Of a stretch of DNA of 11,594 nt, positions 1 to 8,119 are shown piece by piece (the first letter of the stretch is position 1; the number at the start of each line of letters is the position of its first letter). This DNA comes from JAWWBN01 sp033720955. GTDB taxonomy: Bacteria > Acidobacteriota > Thermoanaerobaculia > Multivoradales > JAHEKO01. A program made the translations under genes and the position numbers. The stretch is from assembly GCA_033720955.1 (NCBI GenBank), contig JAWWBN010000107.1:1-11594 (forward strand), written 5' to 3'. A model generated the notes under the pieces. It ran no database searches and was not told the DNA's origin. It saw only the letters and a program-made list of their open reading frames with translations.

Positions 1-147
1 GCCGGCCTCGAGAATCTCGATGCCCGCCTCGCTCGCGAGCGGATGCGCGCTCGCGACCGCACCTCGATTCGGCGCTTGCTGCGCAGACGCCTGCGCGACG
101 AGCAGAACGAGCGTGAACGCGGCAATGCAGCGCAGCCGACGCGGCAC
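1..147 (-). CDS. ggt: Gamma-glutamyltransferase, N-terminal 49 codons only (runs off left edge)
   Basis: Read on the minus strand from a GTG at 147, this frame gives a short basic start (PRRLR), a hydrophobic stretch (CIAAFTLVLLVAQASA) and a likely signal peptidase site near ASA-QQA. The mature N-terminus contains SAHPLASEAGIEIL followed by EAG. That block is the conserved opening of gamma-glutamyltranspeptidases, which usually continues GGNAxDAAVA. The family consists of secreted Ntn hydrolases that cleave gamma-glutamyl bonds of glutathione, but the catalytic Thr lies far beyond this window. Codon use differs from the neighbours: 10 of 12 Ala codons are GCG, and 8 of 49 codons end in T, which is rare elsewhere here. 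No ribosome site is visible, because the DNA upstream of the GTG is the EAL fragment. The true start may have been an ATG at or beyond the junction. Family assignment is fairly sure; the start is not. Confidence 0.72.
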   Translation of the reverse strand, partial: MPRRLRCIAAFTLVLLVAQASAQQAPNRGAVASAHPLASEAGIEILEAG

Positions 148-149
148 GG

Positions 150-425
150 CTCCGCGAGCTGGCGGAGAGCCCGCCCGACTACCTGAAGTTCGACATCGAT
201 CTCATCCACGGGCTGGACAGCGCCTCGCCGTCAAGGTCGGGCATGGTCAGGTCCCTGGTCGCCATGGCGACCGACCTGGGGATCGACTGCGTCGCGGAGG
301 GGGTCGAGACCGAGGGCGAGCTGGCCGCCTGCCGGGAGATCGGCTTCCGCTACGGACAGGGATACCTGCTGGGACCGCCTACGCCTCCCGATCGCGTCGC
401 CACGGGGCCGGGTGGCCCTCCGTGA
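150..425 (+). pseudogene. C-terminal remnant of an EAL-domain (c-di-GMP phosphodiesterase) protein
   Basis: The frame opening after a TGA at 114-116 encodes RLRELAESPP, then DYLKFDIDLI, DLGIDCVAEGVET and QGYLLGPP, ending at a TGA at 423-425. These are the last conserved blocks of EAL domains, including the Lys of the KxD motif and the Glu of EGVET. In the family the EAL motif and the metal-binding DDFG lie upstream. They are missing here because the homology stops at about 147-150, next to the ggt start. No in-frame ATG, GTG or TTG precedes ATG 243, so the remnant probably makes no working enzyme as it stands. The kinase start at 454 follows 28 bases later (or overlaps, if GTG 412 is used), suggesting that an intact version was the first gene of an operon with the kinase. 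A truncated copy, a deletion scar and an assembly join would all look like this. Confidence 0.7.
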
Positions 426-453
426 GATACTCGCCCCCGGGTCCGGACCCGTG

Positions 454-2475
454 ATGGCGAGTCTCCGAAGCCTGCTCAGACACCCCCCGCTGCTCACCCG
501 GATGGCGGCGGCCCTGGCCCTCCTCGGCCTGCTCCCGGTCGCCCTCCTCGCCACCCGGCTGATGGGGATCAACCGCCAGTCGATGGCCGACCAGGTGGAC
601 AAGACCCACGTGCTCACGGCACGCAAGACCGCCGAGGGGATCGAGGCCTTTCTCGCCGCCCGCCTGGCGCTCGCCGAGGGCCTGGCGGCCAACCCGGCCC
701 TCGCCGCGCCGCGGTCGCAGCCGGCCCGCGAGCTCCTGGGGCGCAACCTCCAGGCCTGGTCGGGTCTCGGGGTGGCGGCGGTGGCGGTGGTCGACCCCGG
801 CGGCGAGCAGGTGGTGCTGGCCCAGCTCGCGGCGGGGACGGGGCCGGCCTCGGTGCGCGCCACGGTGGCCGATCTCTTCGGCCGCCCGGCCGACGTCGGT
901 CGCGTGGACGCCCATCGCACGGCCGACGGTCTTCTGGTGCTCCGCTTCGGCGCCTCTCTGCCCGGGTCCGTGGGCGCGGTCTGGCTCTTCGCCGACGGCG
1001 CCGCCCTCGACGAGCTGCTCGACGCCTTCGAGCTCGGCGAGGAGGCCTCGGTGGCCCTGCTCGACTCCCGGGGCGAGGCGATCCTCGGCAGCGCCGAGGG
1101 CTTTCCGGCGGCCCTCCTGGAGCAGGCCGGAACCGGCTGGATCCAGGGGGCCGACCCCGGCTTTCGGGCCGGTGAGGGCTCCGAGGAGTCGGTGGGCGCG
1201 TACGCGCCGGTGCCGCTGGTCGGCTGGGCGGTCGTGTCGCGGCAGCCGGCGCGGATCGCCCGCGCCGCGGAGCTGCGGATGCGGCGACAGACGGGATGGG
1301 CTCTGGGAGTGGCGACGTTGCTCGTGGGTCTCCTCTCCGGCGGCGCCTACCTGAGCGTGGTGCGGCCCATCCGCCAGCTCGTCTCCGCCCAGCGCCAGCT
1401 CGCCGGCGGCGGCGACGGCGGCGGCGGCGACGAGATCGAGCAGCTCAAGAGCTCCTTCGCCCTGCTCGAGCAGCGGCTCAAGCAGCGGGCCGAGCTGGAC
1501 GAGGTCTTTCTCGGCCGCTACCAGGTGCGCGAGGTCGTGGGCTCGGGCGCCATGGGCACCGTCTTCGAGGGCTGGGACCCCAAGCTGCAGCGCCCGGTGG
1601 CCCTCAAGACCATCCGGCTCGACGCCGAGCTCGAGCCGGACCGACGCAAGGAGCTGATCACCCGTCTCCTCGAGGAGGCCATCATGGTGGCCCAGTTCAG
1701 CCACCAGAACATCGTCTCGGTCCACGACGTGGAGGACCGCGGCGAGGGGGCCTTCGTCGCCATGGAGTACGTGGACGGCGAGAGCCTCGAGCACCTCCTC
1801 TGGCGGGAGGGGCGTCTCGACCAGGACCGAACCCTCTGCCTGGGGGCGGCCGTCGCCCGGGCCGTGCAGGTCGCGCACGAGCACGGCCTCCTCCACCGCG
1901 ACATCAAGCCGGCCAACATCCTCCTGGGCCGGGACGGCTCCATCAAGGTCACCGACTTCGGCATCTCGGAGCTGATCACCTCGATGAGCGGCCGCGCCGA
2001 GGTGATCTTCGGCACCCCGGGCTACCTGCCGCCGGAGTCGCTCGAGGGCGAGGGGTACCGCCGCTCGGGCGACCTCTACGCCCTGGGGGTCGTCCTCTAC
2101 TTCTGCCTGACGGGCCGGCGCCCCTTCGAGGGCGGCTCCGTGCGCGAGCTGATCCGCAAGACCCTCAGTGGCAAGTTCACCCGACCCCGCCGGCTGGCGC
2201 CGGAGATCGAGCCGGAGCTCGACGAGATCGTCACCGAGCTGCTCCAGCGGCAGCCGGAGAAGCGGCCGTCGGACGCCGGCGAGATCGCCGCGCGGCTCGA
2301 ACGGCTCGTCGCCCGTCGCGGCGCCCGCTGGACCGCCCCCGAATCGCCCGCCGGGCAGCCGGCGGCGCACCCGGCGCCCGGCGACAACGCCCAGTTCGTC
2401 CCCACCCGGCGAATCGAACCGGACGCGCACACCGTCACCGTGCCGCCCGGGGGCGACGGGATCCGCGGCCGCTGA
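454..2475 (+). CDS. Transmembrane sensor Ser/Thr protein kinase (Cache-like sensor, Hanks-type kinase)
   Basis: 673 residues. TM1 lies at about 17-38 and a periplasmic region at about 39-280 ends in the Cache-like strand VGAYAPVPLVGWAVV. TM2 is at 281-303. A HAMP-like linker (RPIRQL) with a Gly/Asp run and a short coiled segment leads to a complete kinase domain at about 356-625. The kinase has the glycine loop GSGAMG (363-368), VALK with Lys385, HRDIKPAN with catalytic Asp483 and Asn488, DFG (Asp501) and GTPGYLPPE (Glu528, in place of the usual APE). All catalytic residues are present, so it should be an active kinase that senses an extracytoplasmic ligand and phosphorylates cytoplasmic Ser/Thr. 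The tail (about 630-673) is Pro/Ala-rich without a domain. The layout resembles a sensor histidine kinase, with the sensor at the N-terminus, unlike PknB, where sensors are C-terminal. The start is uncertain: ATG 454 puts TM1 near the N-terminus; GTG 412 would add 14 residues and overlap the EAL stop. Neither has a strong ribosome site. Confidence 0.93.
   Translation: MASLRSLLRHPPLLTRMAAALALLGLLPVALLATRLMGINRQSMADQVDKTHVLTARKTAEGIEAFLAARLALAEGLAANPALAAPRSQPARELLGRNLQAWSGLGVAAVAVVDPGGEQVVLAQLAAGTGPASVRATVADLFGRPADVGRVDAHRTADGLLVLRFGASLPGSVGAVWLFADGAALDELLDAFELGEEASVALLDSRGEAILGSAEGFPAALLEQAGTGWIQGADPGFRAGEGSEESVGAYAPVPLVGWAVVSRQPARIARAAELRMRRQTGWALGVATLLVGLLSGGAYLSVVRPIRQLVSAQRQLAGGGDGGGGDEIEQLKSSFALLEQRLKQRAELDEVFLGRYQVREVVGSGAMGTVFEGWDPKLQRPVALKTIRLDAELEPDRRKELITRLLEEAIMVAQFSHQNIVSVHDVEDRGEGAFVAMEYVDGESLEHLLWREGRLDQDRTLCLGAAVARAVQVAHEHGLLHRDIKPANILLGRDGSIKVTDFGISELITSMSGRAEVIFGTPGYLPPESLEGEGYRRSGDLYALGVVLYFCLTGRRPFEGGSVRELIRKTLSGKFTRPRRLAPEIEPELDEIVTELLQRQPEKRPSDAGEIAARLERLVARRGARWTAPESPAGQPAAHPAPGDNAQFVPTRRIEPDAHTVTVPPGGDGIRGR
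1405..1431 (+). repeat. Short GGC/GAC triplet run encoding a Gly/Asp linker
   Basis: Nine codons read GGC three times, GAC, GGC four times, GAC, giving GGGDGGGGD between the HAMP-like linker and the helix that leads into the kinase domain. A triplet run of this kind can change length by slippage without shifting the frame, which would lengthen or shorten a flexible hinge. That consequence is an inference. Confidence 0.6.
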
Positions 2476-2495
2476 CCGCGGAGCGGTCTCAGCGG
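2469..2495. terminator. Hairpin spanning both convergent stop codons (candidate bidirectional terminator)
   Basis: CCGCTGACCGC (2469-2479) pairs with GCGGTCTCAGCGG (2483-2495). This gives 11 base pairs with a GGA loop and a two-base bulge (2487-2488). The kinase stop TGA (2473-2475) lies in the left arm and pairs exactly with TCA (2489-2491), which is the stop of the opposing LysM-FecR gene. Only 13 bases separate the two genes. No T-tract follows on either side, so intrinsic termination is plausible but unproven. Confidence 0.5.
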
Positions 2496-4369
2496 TAGGG
2501 CAGCGCCAGCCGGGCGCGGTTGGCGAGGGCGTCCTCCGCCTCGATCACCAGCTCGCCCCCCTCCGACCTCACCGCCAGCCACTCGACGCGGCTGCTGTCG
2601 TCCCACGCGCGAATCCAGAGAAAGCGGCCGTCGTCGGCCGGTCCGCCCGGACCGGGCGGCTCGACTCCGGCGGCGAGGACGATCGCCTGGGGAAGGTCGC
2701 CCTCGACCCTGAGCTCACGCTCCAGCAGCGACGGCTCCGTCTCGAAGGGGTCCGGCCCGTGCCGCAGCGCGATCGGGCTGCTCTCGCTGCCGGCGGCTAC
2801 CACCCAGAACCCCCGTCCCGCCTCGGAGGCGGGCCGCGCCGCCGCCCAGACGGCGAAGCGCCGCTTCCGCGCCAGCCAGCGCCGGCTGGCGAGCCCGGGA
2901 CGCACGTGGGTCAGGAGCGGCCTGACCCAGCGCAGCTCCACCTCGAGCCGCGGCGGATCCGCGTCCACCTCGAAGGTCAGAGGCGGCAGCTCGGCCCGGT
3001 GGCCCGCCCGATCCAGCGCGGTCGCCTCCACCCGGTAGGCGCCGCTCTCCCAGGGGCCGGCCAGACGCGCCGGCGGCACCTCCTCCCCGTTCACCCGGGC
3101 CGTCCACGAGGCGACGCCGCTGCCGGCGTCCTCCACCGTCACCGAGACCACCGTGGACCCCGCGCGGAGGGTGCCCTCCGGCCCCGCCCATCCGGCGCCG
3201 GCGAGGCTGATGCGCCCCGTGGGCGGCTCGTCGTCCCGGCGGTCGCTCAGGACCGCGAAGGGCGACGCCGGGCTCGGGAACCCGTCCAGGCCCGACTCGC
3301 TCACCGCGGTGACCCGCCAGAAGAGGGCCGCCACCGGCAGCGGCTCGGCCTGCACCTCGCTCCCGGGAACCCCCGGGAGCCGGCGCACCAGGGCGGCGCA
3401 CTGGGGGTCGGCGCAGATCTCCACGGTGTAGGAGACCGCGCCCGGCACCGCGCTCCAGGCGAGGCGGGGATCCGGGATCGCCCACTCCGAGCCCGCCTCC
3501 GGGGCCAGCAGGTGCGGGGCCGGGAGCAGCTTCTCCGGCGGCGACGGCGGTCCGCCGGCGGGCACCGAGGTGCCCATGCCCCTCTCCAGCTCGACCTTGC
3601 CGCCGGCCGCCTCGACCTCGCTCGACCCCTCGTAGACCATCAGCTCGGCGCCCCCCGCCCGAGCGGCCCGGGCGCGGGTCTGGGCACCCTCCTCGCCCGG
3701 CCGCGGCCGCGTCCGGGTCCCGGCCACCACGATCTCCACCGCCACTCTCTCCGGCTGCTCGGAGGCCAGCGCGACGTCGGCCTGGCCCTCCACGATCTCC
3801 ACCTCGCGGCGGTCCGGGCGGGGGACCTCGCGGCTGCTCTTGCGGCGCACGTAGACCAGCGACTCCTCCGTCAGGAGCACCCCGGTTCCGTCGATGAACC
3901 GCATCTCGGTGGAGGAGTCGCGGTAGGTGCGGATGCCGTCCCGCTCCAGGAGCAGATCGTTCTGGCGCGCCTCCAGCCACGGCAGAGGGTTCGGCTTGTC
4001 GTCCACGCGGCCCGAGACGGTCACCAGCCGCGCCGCCGGGATCGAGACCTCGGGGGACGGCAGCGGCATGCGCAGCCGGGTTCCCGGGAGCAGGAAGTCG
4101 GGGTTTTCGATCCAGCGGTTGAGCTCCCAGATCTCGCGCCAGCGGCCCTTGGACCCCAGGTAGTCTCGGGCGATCAGCATAAGCTTGTCGCCGTCGCGCA
4201 CGATGTGCCAGGCGGCTGCCGAAGCCTCCTCGTCGCCGCTCTGGCCGGCGACCGGCGCGGCCGCTAGAATCGCCAGCGCGGCCAGCGCGCCCGCCAGCGG
4301 GCGTCGCCAGACCGGGCGACCCCCCGCGGCGCCGGCTGCGGCCGGCAGCCGTCCCGAACTCGTCTTCAT
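2489..4369 (-). CDS. Secreted LysM-FecR-FN3/Ig-like domain envelope protein
   Basis: 626 residues from ATG 4369. A hydrophobic signal segment at about 25-40 (ALAALAILAAAPVAG) is followed by an acidic start of the mature protein. A LysM domain lies at about 54-102 (WHIVRDGDKLMLIARDYLG, then LNRWIENPDFLLPGTRLRM); these domains bind peptidoglycan GlcNAc chains. A FecR-like region at about 118-272 has DGIRTYRDSSTEMRFIDGTG, then a weaker second half. An FN3-like module spans about 284-375 (FWRVTAVSESGLDGFPSP). A second Ig-like module with SGV and a YRVEATALDRAGH strand spans 381-470, and the tail (about 471-626) is unrecognised. No second membrane helix or sigma/anti-sigma partner is seen, so FecR here is probably structural or sensory in the periplasm rather than an anti-sigma factor. 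The frame stays open to 4660, but that part is antisense to gcvP and lacks a signal peptide. No Shine-Dalgarno site precedes ATG 4369. Confidence 0.85.
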   Translation of the reverse strand: MKTSSGRLPAAAGAAGGRPVWRRPLAGALAALAILAAAPVAGQSGDEEASAAAWHIVRDGDKLMLIARDYLGSKGRWREIWELNRWIENPDFLLPGTRLRMPLPSPEVSIPAARLVTVSGRVDDKPNPLPWLEARQNDLLLERDGIRTYRDSSTEMRFIDGTGVLLTEESLVYVRRKSSREVPRPDRREVEIVEGQADVALASEQPERVAVEIVVAGTRTRPRPGEEGAQTRARAARAGGAELMVYEGSSEVEAAGGKVELERGMGTSVPAGGPPSPPEKLLPAPHLLAPEAGSEWAIPDPRLAWSAVPGAVSYTVEICADPQCAALVRRLPGVPGSEVQAEPLPVAALFWRVTAVSESGLDGFPSPASPFAVLSDRRDDEPPTGRISLAGAGWAGPEGTLRAGSTVVSVTVEDAGSGVASWTARVNGEEVPPARLAGPWESGAYRVEATALDRAGHRAELPPLTFEVDADPPRLEVELRWVRPLLTHVRPGLASRRWLARKRRFAVWAAARPASEAGRGFWVVAAGSESSPIALRHGPDPFETEPSLLERELRVEGDLPQAIVLAAGVEPPGPGGPADDGRFLWIRAWDDSSRVEWLAVRSEGGELVIEAEDALANRARLALPYR

Positions 4370-4375
4370 GGAAAC

Positions 4376-4381
4376 ATCATA
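4376..4381 (-). promoter_or_regulatory. Candidate -10 box (TATGAT) very close to the LysM-FecR start
   Basis: On the minus strand TATGAT matches the -10 consensus at five of six positions. It lies in a small A/T-rich island of an otherwise GC-rich divergent gap, six bases before ATG 4369. Transcription would start at or near the ATG, giving a leaderless message, which would fit the missing ribosome site. No good -35 is visible 16-18 bases further upstream, so this is weak. Confidence 0.25.
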
Positions 4382-4424
4382 TGCGAAGGGCCCCGTGCGA
4401 CCCGGATCGCGCGCGGCGAGCTTC

Positions 4425-4430
4425 GAGGAA
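4425..4430 (+). promoter_or_regulatory. Shine-Dalgarno site of gcvP
   Basis: GAGGAA stands three bases before ATG 4434 (core GAGGA, four bases before it). It decides the start in favour of MTTFLDRP over the upstream in-frame ATG at 4368, which would overlap the divergent gene's start codon. Confidence 0.7.
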
Positions 4431-4433
4431 GAG

Positions 4434-7344
<2,911 letters not shown>

Positions 7345-7349
<5 letters not shown>

Positions 7350-7374
7350 CCGTCGGCTCGGGCCGCCGGTCAGC
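7345..7374. terminator. Hairpin at the gcvP stop (candidate bidirectional terminator)
   Basis: GCTGACCG (7345-7352) pairs with CGGTCAGC (7367-7374). Inside, after one T/C mismatch, CGGC (7354-7357) pairs with GCCG (7362-7365), closing a TCGG tetraloop. The gcvP TGA (7347-7349) is in the left arm. CCGGTCA occurs again at 7379-7385, where it contains the opposing gene's stop, so the left arm could pair with either copy. There is no T-tract. Confidence 0.5.
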
Positions 7375-7382
7375 CCGGCCGG

Positions 7383-8033
7383 TCAATCGTCGTCTTCGCC
7401 GAAGCGGAAGCGCAGGCCCAGGTAGACCTTGCCCTCGAGCTCGTCGCGGTCGTCGTCCACCAGGTCGAAGCGCCCCACGCCGAAGACCGAGACCTTCTTG
7501 CTCACCGCGACGTCCAGGCCGAACTGGGCGTTGAAGCCCAGCGCCGTGTCGCTGTCGTCGGTGCCCGTGGGCAGCGAGATGTTCCTCGGCTCGCGGTCGA
7601 TGAAGTGCACGCCCACCCCGGCGCCGAGGAAGAACTCGACCGCGTTGACCGGCATGGCGCCGATGATGTTGACCCCCAGAAGCAGGTCGCTGATGACCTC
7701 GCCGTCGTAGTAGCCGATCTCCGGCTCCAGGTAGCCCCGGAAACCGGCGTTGCCCGGGCCCTGGTTGGCGTACTGGTCGCCGAAGCGGATGCGGAGGCTG
7801 ACGTTGAAGTACTGCTCGACGTCATCGTCGGTGACGATGCGCTCGCCCTGGATCACGTTGTCCCCGAGCTCCACCAGGCCGAAGCCGATCCCCAGCGCGT
7901 AACGGTGGACCTCCTGGCGGACCTCCTCGTCCAGGTAGTAGTCGGACTCGTCGTCCCCGGTCTGCGCCCAGAGGCCCCCCGCCAGGAACACTGCAAGCCC
8001 GGTAAGGGCGATCACTCTCCACCACCGCTGCAT
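7383..8033 (-). CDS. Small outer-membrane beta-barrel protein
   Basis: 216 residues. The signal peptide has basic residues, then LTGLAVFLAGGLWAQ, with cleavage likely near residue 23-24. The mature protein opens with a very acidic stretch (DDESDYYLDEE). It then shows alternating beta strands typical of OMP_b-brl-type barrels: YALGIGFGLVELG, FNVSLRIRFGDQY, GYLEPEIGYYDGE, FFLGAGVGVHFI, LGFNAQFGLDVAV, VSVFGVGRFDLV and KVYLGLRFRFG. I count roughly eight strands, suggesting a small closed barrel. The last barrel strand ends in Phe-Gly and is followed by an EDDD tail, so the usual terminal Phe is not the final residue. The start is fixed by a perfect Shine-Dalgarno. It follows the TM-helix gene on the same strand after 86 bases, so it may be cotranscribed. 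The specific function is unknown; a porin-like or adhesion role cannot be told from sequence. Confidence 0.85.
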   Translation of the reverse strand: MQRWWRVIALTGLAVFLAGGLWAQTGDDESDYYLDEEVRQEVHRYALGIGFGLVELGDNVIQGERIVTDDDVEQYFNVSLRIRFGDQYANQGPGNAGFRGYLEPEIGYYDGEVISDLLLGVNIIGAMPVNAVEFFLGAGVGVHFIDREPRNISLPTGTDDSDTALGFNAQFGLDVAVSKKVSVFGVGRFDLVDDDRDELEGKVYLGLRFRFGEDDD

Positions 8034-8038
8034 CTAGA

Positions 8039-8046
8039 ACCTCCTT
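8039..8046 (-). promoter_or_regulatory. Strong Shine-Dalgarno site of the barrel gene
   Basis: On the minus strand AAGGAGGT is an ideal complement to the 16S rRNA 3' end. It lies five bases before ATG 8033 and fixes the start. It is the strongest ribosome site in the window and suggests high expression of the outer-membrane protein. Confidence 0.85.
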
Positions 8047-8119
8047 CGCGCCGGGGTCTGCCTTCCGCCAGCGTTCATCGTGCTGTCGAGCGCCCGTCGA
8101 AAAGGCGCATGTTCACCGC

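Noticed and set aside
20..454. A 144-codon plus-strand frame covering the ggt/EAL join.
   Set aside because: It reads antisense to ggt and out of frame with the EAL remnant, and its composition is shadow-like.
379..2430. A 683-codon open frame on the minus strand opposite the kinase gene.
   Set aside because: It is a shadow of the GC-rich kinase gene. The plus strand carries every kinase motif in order, while the antisense translation has no recognisable domain.
4370..4433. A glycine riboswitch upstream of gcvP.
   Set aside because: The gap is only 64 bases, too short for a tandem glycine aptamer, and I see no matching conserved core.
8090..8108. An inverted repeat GCGCC/GGCGC after the TM-helix gene as a terminator.
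   Set aside because: The stem is only five pairs and the T-run lies in the loop rather than after the stem. It is likely chance.
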